Shown one piece after another: positions 25,574 through 62,722 of a stretch of 64,000 nt of DNA. Source of the DNA: Tillus elongatus (taxonomy: Eukaryota > Arthropoda > Insecta > Coleoptera > Cleridae); assembly GCA_964006375.1 (NCBI GenBank), contig OZ023265.1, forward strand, positions 163,024,118-163,088,117. Direction: 5' to 3'. Numbering within the stretch: position 1 is the stretch's first letter; every line of letters begins with the position of its first letter. A program made the translations under genes and the position numbers. Under the pieces are notes generated by a model. That model searched no databases, was not told the DNA's origin, and saw nothing but the letters and a program-made list of their open reading frames with translations.

Positions 25574-26489
25574 ACAGAAGACAAGGTACACCGATAAAAG
25601 GACTAACCAATGTGTGCCAGAAGAGGTGTGAGAAATGAGATGCTTGCTAAAAGCAAGTCAAAGGAGGAAACCAACATTTATTGTACATGTTCTGAGACAG
25701 AACAACTTTCAGACAAGGACACATATTTATTTAGACAAAACGAAGAGATAATCCAAGAGGTAATTTATGAATAACTTGGACCAATTATTAAATGTGGAAG
25801 TTACAATGAAATTAAAAAGCTACTGAAGAGGGTAAGTCCGAAATGCAACGACAAATATTCCTTTTAGATACATACTTACTTGAAAAAAATTGAAAGAGAT
25901 AGACCGGGAGGAAAACTTTTGGAAAACCTAGCACAATTAATGAAGTGTGAAAGCTACAATTAAATGAATAGGGCTGTTAAAAGTTGATTTTTGGGACACG
26001 TATTAGAAGAAAACGATGCACAATAACCTCTAAAAAAACAATATACATATGTGATATTGAAACAGAAATTATGAAACATTTCATCATAGATTCAAATTTC
26101 TCAACATCTGTTTGAGCAAGGGAACAATCCATTTCATAACATTTACCAATCTTCAACCAATTAAGACAGCCTTGTCTAGACACTTTTAAATCCACAAAAC
26201 CGTCTCATCAGAGTTAGCTAATTAGTAACAATTCCTATGATTTAGTTCAGTTCTGATTCTCAGAACCGATTCTTTAATTATCATTTTGCACAATTTGTCT
26301 ACATTGTATATTATAGTGACTCAACCATTTATAATTTAAATAAATATGGACATCTTTTCTGTATTATCAGCTGGGTATTATACGGGGGTCAAATAACCTG
26401 GGTAGGCATTATATAATTTCTGGTGTAACTTAAAAGTTAACTTATTAAAATAAAAGTAACAAGATCATTTTCATCGCACACGTTTTGGT
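25574..26489. other. No gene recognised
   Basis: AT-rich with short frames. Phrases such as GGGACACGTATTAGAAGAA resemble decayed LINE C-termini but are too short to call. Confidence 0.35.
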
Positions 26490-27125
26490 CATTTCACTTA
26501 CAATACAAGAGGTAGAGATTTGAGGGCACCAAATACACATTTAACAACTATACAAAGAAATGTGTATCATCAAGCCATTAAGCTGTATAATCACCTCCCT
26601 AGCGAAGTTAGAAGCTTGCCCTCTCACAGACTGAAGGTACATCTGGGAAGGGTTCTTACTGACCAGGTTTTGTACAGAGTGGATGACTTTTATAGTATCA
26701 ATTTTAATGATAAATGCTTTATGTCCACTTGAATTGAGTTCCACATTTTAATTGTACATATTTATACACCTTTTATGACAGTGTTTGTGTTTTGTTTGCG
26801 TGGGTTTACTGTTCGGATTATGTTTTGTTTGATTTTCTGACATGTTCCATAATTGCTGCAGTACCTTATATTGTATATGGAACTAGATAGAGTCATTGTT
26901 GTGGTTGTTACTTTGAGATTATGTGTATCATAGTATAAGTATTTATAGTTTATACTTTATATTTTATAGAGTATTCTGTTGCTGCTGCATTTCAATTTTA
27001 TTGTGTATTGTCTTTTATTTTCTTACATTGTTGTTTGCTGAGGAGATTATTGTATTGTATACCTATGACGTGTTCTACACCCATCTGGGTACTTAAGGAA
27101 CCAATAAAGATTATTATTATTAATA
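26490..27125 (+). pseudogene. LINE 3' end: RT C-terminus, 3' UTR and (ATT)n tail
   Basis: The frame at 26500-26730 reads NTHLTTIQRNVYHQAIKLYN, then HLPSEVRSLPSHRLKVHLG, the standard C-terminal motif of jockey/CR1-type RTs (xKLYNxLPxxV). A ~380-bp untranslated region follows, ending CCAATAAAGATTATTATTATT, a poly(A)-like signal with simple-repeat tail. It is 5'-truncated. Confidence 0.75.
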
Positions 27126-27216
27126 CAATTTTTTTGATAGGTATCATTTACTATTGAATGTTAAATCAAACACCCTCTTTCTATTAGCGAATACTGTCTT
27201 TACAGAGAGCACTGTA

Positions 27217-27360
27217 TACAGGGTGGCTTATTAATGCGTCAAAGTCCCATATCTGCCTCATAAAACTGATTTGGCGGAATCTTTTTTATATGATTTAATG
27301 TGAATCGCCACATGGCGCGTTTCGCATCAGTTTTCTTAAATGGAACACCCTATATATTTA
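27217..27360. mobile_element. Probable mariner-type MITE
   Basis: Ends are TATACAGGGTGGCTTATTA and, at the far side, ATGGAACACCCTATATA. These are inverted at the CAGGGTG/CACCCT tips and flanked by TA, as in many insect Tc1/mariner-derived MITEs. About 140 bp, no coding capacity. The inverted match is short, so this is tentative. Confidence 0.45.
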
Positions 27361-27441
27361 TACATCTTTTGATTTATCCTCAATTAGCGTTTCCAACGAC
27401 ATTCCTCTTTTAGTGAATTTGCCCTAAAAAAAATCTTTAAA

Positions 27442-29690
<2,249 letters not shown>

Positions 29691-29793
29691 ATAAATGCAC
29701 TAATAAGGACATCTCGACATTTGAATTTTGAAAAAATTTCTTTAAATGAGCGCGAACTAGGCCCGCTAGAACACATATCCAGGGTCAGTTTCA

Positions 29794-29877
<84 letters not shown>
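29691..29877 (-). repeat. TA-family block A plus (TA)n, inverted
   Basis: Block A in the opposite direction (TGAGCGCGAACTAGGCCCGC) followed by (TA)n (29797-29877). It faces the preceding copy tail to tail, making an inverted pair of A blocks within 300 bp. Confidence 0.7.
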
Positions 29878-30640
<763 letters not shown>

Positions 30641-30904
30641 CTAAATTTTAGTGTCACTAAAAGTCAGAGAAGACGCAATACCAAAATATTGTATGTGTTA
30701 AACAAAATCTATTAAATATTACAGACAACGTTTATCTTTCTTTTCGTAGCGCAAAAAGTTCAAAAAGTACCAGAAAGATTACTTTGAGAATTTTATAATT
30801 TTTCTCCTGTAAATGTCAAACTGAAGATTTGTAACGTGAAAATTAGCATAACTATTGCGGTTTATGAATGGATAATATTGCATAACTGCTATAACGCCCT
30901 TTCT

Positions 30905-31690
30905 TGTTGCTGTGTATTTTTTTCAAGCAGTTAAAAGTAAATCATATCCAAGGAGGGAGAACAAGAGGAGGGGCTACACCAACAAGCGGATCCTCATAGC
31001 CACAGACAGCCAGGCAGCCGTTAAGGCACTAAATAGCCCACGGGTAAATTCCTGGCTGGTGAGTGAGTGCCAAGATGAGACGAGCGACCTGGCTGGGCAG
31101 AATGAGGTGACCCTCATCTGGGTGCCGGGTCACTCGGGGGTCAAACGCAAGAAGCTGACAGTCTCGCGAAGAGAGGGTCAGCAGAACCATTTATGGGACC
31201 AGAACCGGCTCTGGGCGTGACAAAGAGCACTGCCAGGGGAGCCATGAAGAAACCATCACAAGGTGGGAAGTCAATAATGGACAGACCCAGTTCAAAGAGA
31301 GCTGTGGAGCTGCTAAATCTTAGCAAGAGGACAGCTCAGAAACACAGCAGGTCTCTTGACGGGACACATGGCCGTCAAGAAACACCTGCATAAAATGTGG
31401 CGGTTCGAGGGGGACCTCGCGTGCAGGGATCAGCCCAGCACATCTTGTGCGAGTGTAAAACTCTGGACCGCAAAAGACAACTGATCTACGATCAGTCTAG
31501 ACCGGACACAGAGCAATATAAAACTTCACCCTACCAATCGCTGTGCAGACTAGTTCAAGGCACAGTGATTTTGTTTTGGAATGGGTGGAGTAAGACTAAG
31601 GGTATGCACAATCAACCAAAGGTTGCAGTGCTGTCGGGGCGGCAAGGCCGCGGACGAGCCCTGGGGGGGGGGGGGGGGGAAGGAAGTAAT
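30905..31690 (+). pseudogene. LINE 3' end with RNase H domain
   Basis: The frame reads KRILIATDSQAAVKALNSPR, with the TDSxAA motif of RNase H, then VTLIWVPGHSGV, the WVPGHxG motif. Shifted frames follow with KRAVELLNLSKRTAQKHSRS and, near 31436, a zinc-knuckle-like AQHILCECKTL. Such RNase H domains follow the RT in I/R1-group LINEs. The stretch is much more GC-rich than its surroundings and ends in a 3' UTR with GGCAAGGCCGCGGACGAGCC and a run of G. Several frameshifts, no RT core. The same 3' end is found at 52847-52923. Confidence 0.8.
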
Positions 31691-32187
31691 TCTTAACAGA
31701 ATTCTCAAATAACCAATATGCTTCTATAGAATTTCACATAAAATTGCTCAGGTTTCCAATTACTTCAGAAGGAAACGTTCAGCGTGTCCCCCGTATGATA
31801 TGTAACTAAGCTAATCTATTTGCAAACAATCACGAATATAAATAGAATTTAATGGGATAAATATATAATACGCAGTGTTATCATATCCAAGGTTATATAT
31901 CAGAGTAAATTAAATATACAATGTACATAATATTCATTGAATATATTTATTTTTCGCGATGTAACTTCCACATCAGTGGCGAATTTTCCAGCGACAACAG
32001 ATAATTGCTGCTATAATTTCCTTCAATTAACCTTAACTTGACATGTGTTCAATTGAAAAAAAAAATGCCGTGCTTCGCTGGCTTCACAAACAAGGCGATG
32101 ATATACCAGTTGCCATGAAAAAAAAACAGAAGAAGAAAATAAAAACAGCATTTTTTATAGGTGGGATTTCAGTGTAAAAGATGGCGT
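31691..32187. other. No gene seen
   Basis: AT-rich spacer; nothing recognised. Confidence 0.4.
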
Positions 32188-32322
32188 ATTTTTAGTGAAT
32201 TTTCGTAGAAAAAACTCACTAATAAAGAGATTCCGACTTTTGAATTTTGAAAAAATTTCTTTAAATGAGCGCGAACTAGGCCCCCTAGAACACATATCCA
32301 AGGTCAGTTTCAATTTTTATAT

Positions 32323-32412
<90 letters not shown>

Positions 32413-33609
32413 CACACCGATAACTCAAAAAATAATGGGCCGATTTTGATAAAATTTGGCACATACCTTCCTTTTGTAAATGGCTTGGATAAGTTCGTTA
32501 GTCAAGAAAATCAGACGAGGTTTTCCGAGAAAATTATGAGTTTTCATTCGAAAAAAAAATATATCTCCGGAATTAACAAAGTAAGGGCAACCAAATTTGG
32601 TACGCGGGTTTATATCATCATAGGTAAGCTACCTACCAAAATTTAGCTCTGTAGGTTAAAGCACAAAAAAGTTACAGGCATTTAAAATACAATAAATTTG
32701 GGGTTTCCTCAAAACGTCAAAGTCGCGATTTCAAACGTCAAAATTGGTAATATTTCGGCAATAAACCTAAAATTAATATGAGCTATGGAAAGAAAATATC
32801 TCAAGAAGAATGCTTTACAAAGCCTGAACTCTTAGTTTCAATCGTCATTGTCCTTCATTTTACTAAAATATTCCCAGAATATTAATTTAAAATACACCCT
32901 TTCTCTGATGCTTTGGCAGTAGTGTTGGCTATAGGATTTATCGTTTAATGGTATATCATTTTTGTCAAATTTTCGTAAAAAATCGTTAAAGCTCAATATA
33001 TCCGTTATTATGCAAGTTACGAAAAAAAAATGGTATACATTAATTATAGGGTGTCTTAAGCTACATCTTAAAAAATATTTCCACAATTACAGGCTGGCCC
33101 ATAAGTCGTTGGTGATTCAAATTTTTTTTAATCGAACACGCCCTAGGTTATTATTGTTTTTGCATTTTCCATCGAAATATAATACATCTTTGTAAGAAAA
33201 GAAATTCGGGGCGCAGCAAGTGCGTTATGGTAGCGAATTTTTCTAATCGAACACGCCCTATGTTATTGCATTTTTGCATTTTCCATCGAAATATAATACA
33301 TCTATGTAAGAAAAGAAATTCGGGATGCAGCAAGTGCGTTATGGTAGCGAATTTTCATTAAATGCTTCAAATTTGAATAGCTCAATTTGCTATTAACCTA
33401 TAAGGTTGACCAGGAAACCAGTTTTTTCGGGAACAATTTAAGTTTACTTTCGGAAATTTATGTACATTTTCAAACAATAAAGTTATTTTGATGAAACATG
33501 GCATATTGTTTCTACTATATAGATTGATGCCTGCTTTCTTAAAAAAACATATTAGCTATTAAAATCATTTTTATGAAAATTCACTACCATAACGCACTTG
33601 CTGCGTGCA
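32188..33609 (-). mobile_element. TA-family element, complete, minus orientation
   Basis: On the plus strand it reads tail palindrome (TTAGTGAATTTTCGTAG), block A (GAGCGCGAACTAGG), (TA)n (32326-32408), block B, block C (CATAAGTCGTTGGTG) and head (CATAACGCACTTGCTGCGTG, ending 33609). The head region carries an extra ~115-bp tandem duplication (two copies of GTGCGTTATGGTAGCGAATT near 33222 and 33338). Confidence 0.75.
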
Positions 33610-34040
33610 GAAGTTTTGCTATTTCCGTTATTGTGGAATTTATACCAAGGTTAAAAATAATTCACATTGATAACCCTGTTTTGTTTTATATTTGACGATC
33701 GTTTTGCTAACAAAGGTAACTCCACCATACGATAAAATAGACTGTAGTAGTGGGCAGTGCTTACCAGAAATTGCAGTTTTCACACTGTGAAAAAAATTAT
33801 ATAAAAAAATGTCTTCTTGTGGGTTTTTTGTGTTTGCAAAGACATGTACTTTTGGTGTCCTCATTATACAGACATAAGCCTGAGGTTAAAAAAGAAAAAA
33901 GATAAAGAGAAACAGATTTCACAGAGGTATTATTTCAGTATTTAGGAAAAAGATGATGTATTTTTTTCTATACTCATTACTGTACGTTTGTAACAAATCT
34001 CAAATTTTTTAATTAACGAAAATATTCAGCAATTCAACAT
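33610..34040. other. No gene seen
   Basis: AT-rich, no motif recognised. Confidence 0.4.
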
Positions 34041-34871
<831 letters not shown>

Positions 34872-35340
34872 ATTTCTTCTTCTTTCGGTGCCATATCAGG
34901 TCCCCCTAACGTTGGCAATTACATTGGCGAGTTGTTCGCGGTTTTTGGCTAATCTGAATAGTTGTTTGGCACTGCGTATTCCAGTCCAATCGCGAATGTT
35001 CTTTAGCCATGACATCTGTTTCCTTCCAATTCCTCGGCTGCCTTCGATTTTACCTTTCATTATAAGCTGGAGCACCTTGTATCGGTCTCGTCTAAGAACA
35101 TGTCCCAGGTATGATATCTTTCGCACCTTAATAGTGACAAATAATTCACGGACTGCATTCGCTCTATTAATACTGCTTCGTTGGTCTGCATAGCAGCTGT
35201 CCAGGGTAATCGAATCATTCTTCTGTGCAACCACATCTCAAACGCTTCCAGTCGACCGATCGTAGCAACCCTCAGAGTCCAGGTCCCAGCTCCATACAAC
35301 AACACGGACCAAAACATTTGATCATTCTTTGACGCAATCT
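34872..35340 (-). pseudogene. LINE reverse transcriptase C-terminal end
   Basis: Minus-strand frames give SVLLYGAGTWTLRVATIGRL and EAFEMWLHRRMIRLPWTAAM. After a shift near 35180 they give VRKISYLGHVLRRDRYKVLQ and then GRKQMSWLKNIRDWTG. This is the usual C-terminal end (LEAFEMWxxRRM, YLGHVxR, SWLKxxRxW) of a large insect endonuclease-RT family. The 3' tail is short GAA repeats at 34876. 5'-truncated and shifted, so dead. Confidence 0.85.
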
Positions 35341-35377
35341 TAGGTTTAAGTTGTCGTTAGAGAAAAATGATTTCAAA

Positions 35378-35515
35378 ATGCTTCGAGAACGAATTGTAGC
35401 AGAGTGCCGTTTGATCGCCCCAGAAATGTTGCAAAACGTTAGACAAACTTTTGAAAATCGATTGTACTATTGTATCGAAGTTGGGGGTGGACATTTTGAG
35501 CAGCACATTCGTTGA
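35378..35515 (+). pseudogene. IS630/mariner-type transposase C-terminal fragment
   Basis: 46 codons (MLRERIVAECRLIAPEML, then TFENRLYYCIEVGGGHFEQH) match the C-terminal motif in which the protein ends with CxxxxGxxFExxL. Only this end is present, between a LINE and a TA-family copy. No inverted repeat was identified. Confidence 0.7.
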
Positions 35516-35564
35516 ATTGAATTGTTTTTCATAGCCACTTTGTTTCATTCCACGGTAATCTAAA

Positions 35565-37185
<1,621 letters not shown>

Positions 37186-37947
37186 GTAACCTACTTCATG
37201 CGTTATTTAACAAAGCAACCTTAAATTATTCTTCTATTTAAGGTTTGTCACAGTACGAACAAACTACTAAAATATGACTTTAAATTATATGTTTGTTTCA
37301 TGCTTCTCACATTTTAACAAAATGCTGAACTTTGAGAAAATAAATCGTTACAAACTGCTCAATCGAATTTGCATGAATTTCAACTCAAACCCACAAGAGA
37401 CCATTTAAACTGTGATTGTATTTTCTAACTTCTTCCAGGCTCCCAAATCACAACTTTTTTAACCACAAAGTTCAACGTCCTTAAAACTGTCAGAATATTA
37501 TTTATCTTGTCTCGATATGGGTGTACGTTATTACATTAATAAATGTAGATATACATATTACATTAATAAAATACGATTCGAATCAGTTTTTCCAGGAAAT
37601 ACCTAATAAGCTATTTTCTGAAATTCAAGTTTAATGTCGCTTACTTTTCTTGTCTGCAAAAGTTATTATAATGAAACAGTAGGCGGCTGTCAAACGAAAT
37701 TAATTTGTAACGATTCGCACAATCAGGTCGCCAGTAACTATTATAATTCTGCATTCTAATTAAAAACAGTTTACAAGCGTGAAATTACAGAATTCACAGA
37801 CCCACAATAAAATTATAAGACTTATTATTAACTCTGACATATGTTTCATAACATGAAAGTGAAAACCACTTTGCTGGCATCTCATTACACAGCAACAAAA
37901 CAAGCTGTAACAATTCTTAAAACTAAAAGACATGACATGTGACTCAC
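37186..37947. other. Unique-looking AT-rich sequence, possible intron
   Basis: No repeat family recognised. If the donor at 37948 is real this is intron of a minus-strand gene. Confidence 0.35.
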
Positions 37948-38340
37948 CTTATCTCTCGTATACCTGTTGTGGCAATCCAAAAGAAACAAAAAAACACAGT
38001 AAAATCGCACGATAACACAAACTAAAAAAATGAAAAACTTGTCACAAATAAACACTAAAACCAAACCAAATAAATCACCAAAACGCCGCTGATATTGAAG
38101 CCGGCTTAACAAGACGACACTGTTATATAATGAAGTCAATAAAAACATAAACACATGTTCCGAGAAGACGACTGTCAACTCTTTCCCGGTGACAACCAGT
38201 ACCTCACTACGCGACGTACCAAAGCACACTACATACGATTTCGACGACCGCTTGGCGCACAGCGGGCGAATCAAATTTTAATCGAAGTTGGGGCCGAGTA
38301 CACGGCGCATATGTAAACGCAAGCGCCCCAAGCCAAACAA
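37948..38340 (-). promoter_or_regulatory. Possible promoter and first exon of a minus-strand gene
   Basis: A CpG-richer patch (38150-38340, with GGCGCAT, GCGGGCGAATC and CGACGACCGC) is followed on the minus strand by a strong splice donor, GATAAG|GTGAGT, with the GT at 37947-37946. No convincing coding sequence precedes it; a 109-codon frame from 38274 is hydrophobic and looks like chance. It would fit a 5' untranslated exon whose next exons lie to the left. No downstream exon was found in this window, so the call is tentative. Confidence 0.35.
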
Positions 38341-38964
38341 TGTGAACCTCAGCTGTTAGATATTTTCCAAAACAATCATTCATTACTGTCTTTTATTGAA
38401 AAAAAAGACCAGAAAGAAGACTATAATTTTTTAATTAATAAGCATGAAAAAACACAGACGCTGCGAAAAAAATACGCAAAATAAATCAAGCGTTTTTGCG
38501 GTACAATCATGTCACGAATCGAGGAGATTAGTAAGTTTAACTCTATAAAAAAAAAGTCATGGTATGTGTGGTGCAAAAAATTAAAATATATATATAATAA
38601 TAAAAACAATTCAAAGGTGAAGAGAGTTTTATTCGTTTGCTAGTGCTGCCCTCTTTTAGGTAGTAGATTAACCAAAGTTTTAGAGCTTGAAGAGGGGCAT
38701 ATAATTTCACTCAATGACATATAGATTGATTTCAATTATTTTTCAGCTTCGTCTCGTAAATAAATTTTGTCACTGACTACTATGAAAGATTTACAGGAGG
38801 TTGACTTCAGACCAGCTGTATGCTTGGTTGCATAAACTACAACCGCAACGTATAGTTTTGTGGATCTTCGTTCTACCGCCCAGTATTCTGTACTAAATAA
38901 TGAACAGGGAATAGTGTTTTATTTTTCTTATCACTAAAATAAATTATAAATCCTAATTAAAGTA
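38341..38964. other. No gene seen
   Basis: AT-rich; could hold upstream sequence of the putative promoter. No motif recognised. Confidence 0.35.
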
Positions 38965-39078
38965 GTTCTTAGTAAATTTTCATTAAGAAAAGAGGTATCG
39001 ATGGTAAGATTTTTGGAAAATTTCTTCAAATGAGAGCGAATTAGGACCCCTAGAACCCAACTCCAAGGTCAGTTGAAA

Positions 39079-39160
<82 letters not shown>

Positions 39161-39405
39161 TCCATCCGATAACTCCCAAAATACTTCACCAATCAAAATC
39201 AAATTTGGCAATTTCCTTCATTTTGTTAATAGCTTGGATGAGTTCGTTAGACAATTTTGATACTTACATACTTTCGGAAAAAAATGCGAAAAACTGTTTG
39301 ATAACGCAATATCTTTTAAATTACTAGAAGTATGAGACTAAAACTTTACCCGCACGTAGATATCGTATCAAGTGTCCTCTCTACTAAATTTGAACTTAAT
39401 CGAGT
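38965..39405 (-). repeat. TA-family partial copy with divergent block B
   Basis: Tail TTAGTAAATTTTCATTAAG, a block A variant with GAGGTATCGATGGTAAGA, (TA)n (39083-39157) and block B variant (CCGATAACTCCCAAAATACT). The body ends where the hammerhead repeat starts. Confidence 0.65.
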
Positions 39406-39440
39406 TATGTAAGACTAGATGCATTCTCGCAACAATTAGA

Positions 39441-39483
39441 ACCGTAGACCGGTTTCGCTCTCATTAGAGCTCTTCAGTACGGC
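39441..39483 (-). ncRNA. Hammerhead ribozyme motif (complete, copy 1)
   Basis: Minus strand 5' to 3': GCCGTA (helix I), CTGAAGA (core CUGANGA), stem II GCTCT-AATG-AGAGC, GAAA, helix III A-CCGG-T, C17, then TACGGT pairing with GCCGTA. All core bases are canonical and the cleavage triplet is GUC, with the cut predicted between 39447 and 39446. Helix III (ACCGGT) is self-complementary, pointing to action as a dimer. This is the most regular ribozyme in the window. Confidence 0.8.
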
Positions 39484-39750
39484 ATACTAATTGTAGCAAA
39501 AATGCACCAACAGTAATACGGCTATAGTATAGCCAGCCTTAAAATACTCAGTGAGTGGTGGACGTGCCGCCACCTAGTTGCGGAAGCAAGTAGTATGTTG
39601 TCACGCCAGCTCCAAATAACACAAAGTGTTAAAAAAATTGAGACTGTATACAACTAACTTACAATTTAGTAAATTGTCAGTCCTGGCCCATTTCTACCCC
39701 AATATAGGGACAAAGTATGTAAGACTAGATGCATTCTCGCAACAATTAGA

Positions 39751-39793
39751 ACCGTAGACCGGTTTCGTTCTCATTAGAGCTCTTCAGTACGGC
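39751..39793 (-). ncRNA. Hammerhead ribozyme motif (copy 2, one stem II mismatch)
   Basis: Same as copy 1 except stem II reads GCTCT-AATG-AGAAC, giving one C-A mismatch. Helix I, core, GAAA, ACCGGT and the GUC site are unchanged. Predicted cut between 39757 and 39756, 310 nt from the first. Confidence 0.75.
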
Positions 39794-39929
39794 ATACTGA
39801 TTGCAGCAAAAATGCACCAACAGTAATACGGCTATAGTATAGCCAGCCTTAAAAAACTCAGTGAGTGGTGGACGTGCCGCCACCTCGTTGCGGAACCAAG
39901 TTGTATGTTGTCACGCCAGCTCCAAATAA

Positions 39930-40658
39930 TGTCTCCATAAAAATGATTCTAAAATAGTTTGTTTTATTTTTTAAACTTAAACATAAGACGTCATATAAGA
40001 TCGAAACAGTGGTGGGATGTTTCAATGGTAATTCTTCTATTTTTGTAATAAATTGTTATATATACTTTGAATATATGATATCCCTGGCATGAAGCCGATC
40101 TAAAGTATCACACAAATAAAACGTTAGTTGATGTGTCCCTAGATGGCGCAGGGGGCAGCACGCTTGTCTCCTAAGCAGGTTACGTGATCGAATCCAGCTC
40201 GATGAATGTATGTTTTTTTAATGTTTTATTTTGACATTTGGAGAAACAATAGTGCACAGATTTCATAAGGTTTTGAACAAGTACTTACAAGATCTCATTT
40301 TTGTTTAAAACATCTAAATAAGTTTGTTACCTTTGAGTCTGAAATTATAATTTTGTTATTGTTGATATTGAAAAAACTGGTTTGATTAGGTTGACTAAAA
40401 CAAAATCATACTGGCAAGTATGGAAAAAGAACTGCTACGTTTATAATTTGGTAGATACTTTACTTTTCTAAATATGAATTAAGTTTCCTTCTGGAAATCT
40501 TCTGTATAACTTCAATGAAATTTGTAATACAAGTTTCTTTTAAAGAGACTTACACTATCCACAGATAGCAAAATTTAGTTCTTAAGCTTCATAGAAAATT
40601 GAGTTTTGGGCACTTTTCTCAAAAGGAGTTAGAATGCAAGATTTTTTTTTATAATAGA
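39930..40658. other. No gene; one weak tRNA-like SINE head
   Basis: AT-rich. At 40141-40205 TGGCGCAGGGGGCAGC and GATCGAATCCAGC resemble A and B boxes about 45 bp apart, so a tRNA-derived SINE is possible. No target duplication was found. Confidence 0.4.
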
Positions 40659-40666
40659 CAGATATC

Positions 40667-42459
<1,793 letters not shown>

Positions 42460-42462
42460 CAG

Positions 42463-42645
42463 ATATCGATGGTAACACTTTCGAAAGAATTCTTCAAATG
42501 TGCGCATACTAGGACCTCTAAAATATATCTTCAAGGTCTGTGTAAGTTTAAAGTATTAACTTTACTAATATGCTGTATAATAATAGTGTACAATATTCTT
42601 ATGAAAATTTGCTACTATAATGCACTTGCTGCGTCCCGATTTTTT
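42463..42645 (-). repeat. Short TA-family copy without the TA core
   Basis: Block A variant (GATATCGATGGTAACAC, TTCTTCAAATGTGCGCATAC) joined after ~60 bp to the head (TAATGCACTTGCTGCGTCCC). The hAT split its left side. Confidence 0.6.
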
Positions 42646-42649
42646 TAAA

Positions 42650-42790
42650 TTTATACCTCTTGTGCTATAATTTACAATTTTGTGTATTAATTGATAGTCA
42701 TGTAATTTTTTTGACAATACGAACCAGGAACATAATAATTGTGGAACTGGTATCTGTGAAATAAAGGTATCTATCTATCTATCTATCTAG
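42650..42790 (+). mobile_element. LINE 3' tail with (TATC)n
   Basis: CAGGAACATAATAATTGTGG, then GAAATAAAGGTATCTATC followed by more TATC units (42764-42790), has the look of a LINE 3' end finished by a simple-repeat tail. No coding part remains. Confidence 0.45.
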
Positions 42791-42931
42791 GGCGTAAAAA
42801 TGTTGTTTGAAAAATCAAAAATTATAATGTTTTTCATTTGATACAATAGCATGTAGCCTATTACATTGTAGTACAGTGGGTATTTATAAATTAGGAAAAA
42901 AATCCATCTAAACTTTTTTAGTTGAAAGACA

Positions 42932-42937
42932 TTTATT
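42932..42937 (-). terminator. Likely poly(A) signal of IGBP1
   Basis: AATAAA on the minus strand about 105 bp after the IGBP1 stop codon; the first such hexamer downstream. Confidence 0.55.
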
Positions 42938-43040
42938 AAGCAATTAACTTATAATTAAAATCAGCAGATAATATTAATGACTAAAACACAACCATGATAT
43001 ATAACAAAATTAGTTTTTATCTCGTTCATCATAAATTGGT

Positions 43041-61582
<18,542 letters not shown>

Positions 61583-61760
61583 ATTTGTAAGTGGTGTATT
61601 TATGGCAAATAATTTATTTTTCTAAACACTATTCCAAAGGGTTATGAATACAATAAACATCCGATCCGCTTTGTTTTGTCACTGCTAACTGTCACTGTCA
61701 ATCTGTCAAATGTAACGTCACTGTCATCTTATATATAATATGTCAAAATTCCAATAATGT
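61583..61760 (-). promoter_or_regulatory. IGBP1: IGBP1 5' UTR and probable promoter
   Basis: Upstream of the ATG the plus strand has CTGTCACTGTCAATCTGTCA, then AATGTAACGTCACTGTCAT: five TGTCA/TGACA-type motifs and a TGACGT (CRE-like) core within ~60 bp (61678-61730). The start site cannot be fixed; a TATA-like TTATATATAA lies further out. A LINE begins about 60 bp further upstream, so the promoter seems compact. Confidence 0.5.
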
Positions 61761-61814
61761 ATGTCCTCTAGTTATTCAATCATCTATGCAAGTACTAATA
61801 TTAGTATTTTTTTT

Positions 61815-62722
61815 TTTTTATGTCAACAACACACCACGAGGGCTTACAGCCTAAATACTATCGTACCGTGGGTGTTGACAAGGAGGAAAGAGGTAGCTTG
61901 TTAATTCTGGACTTGAAGGTTCGGAGGAGAAGGAAAAACATGTGCCGGCAAGGAATTCCACAACTTGGAAGTCCTCGGGACAAAAGAGCGGGCATAACAA
62001 GATGTTCTATGTCTGGTGACCTGGACATTAAAAGGGTGCATTCGCTCTGTTCCCCTGGTAGATCTGCTGGGGGCAGCAGGTGGGGGAATTATGGAGGAAA
62101 GCTCCTCTGAGCAGTGCCCGTGCAGATATCTATAAAAGAGAGAGAGGTCACCAACGGCACGTCGGTGGGCAAGGGATGGAAGCCTTTGGGTGAGGGTAGA
62201 GTCACCGATGAGACGTATAGCTCTCTTTTGAATGGAGTCCAGGATAGCGAGTGTAGAAGCGGCAGCTGCACCCCAGATGTGGGAGCAGTATTCGAGGTTT
62301 GGCCTTATTTGTGAAGTGTATAAGGTATAGAGATTAGTTGGTGAAAAGTATTTGCGAGCCCGGAAGAGGAAACCCAATTTCTTAGCAGCCGCTTCTGCAA
62401 TTGATGTAACATGTTGGTGCCAATTAAGATTTCGATCCACAGAAATGCCAACAAGAGAAAAAGACTCATTACTTTGAATAACTTGGTTGTTCATTGTGAT
62501 GGGTCTAGGGCTGCTGTATCTCTTGTGAGAAAGAAAGCAAGACTTAGTTTTGGTGGGGTTGAATTGTACAAGATTTCTACTTCCCCAGTCTAATATTTTT
62601 TGGAGGTCTACGGAGACAGAACCCTCCATGAGTCTGCGATCCTCATCTAATTGGGCTAAAGAGACAGGCTTAGAATATTGTATGTTTGAGTGGAGGGTGC
62701 TGTCGTCCGCGTAACTGTGAGT
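61815..62722 (-). pseudogene. CR1-like LINE 3' half upstream of IGBP1
   Basis: One long minus-strand frame (62629-61901): [100 protein letters not shown]. 5'-truncated at 62722 just before the YADD block. It is the least damaged C-terminal half of this family in the window, open over 240 codons, so probably the youngest copy. T-rich run at 61808-61820. Confidence 0.88.

Larger units (their letters stand above)
39406..39929 (-). repeat. Retrozyme-like direct repeat, 310-bp period, hammerhead in each copy
   Basis: A ~214-bp segment (39406-39619) recurs at 39716-39929 with only scattered differences; corresponding points are exactly 310 bp apart, with 96 bp between the copies. The order (copy, spacer, copy) is what 1.7 units of a 310-bp tandem repeat give. 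Each copy has a type I hammerhead motif on the minus strand. There is no ORF. Animal retrozymes reported to make small circular RNAs have this design, but homology was not tested. Confidence 0.7.
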
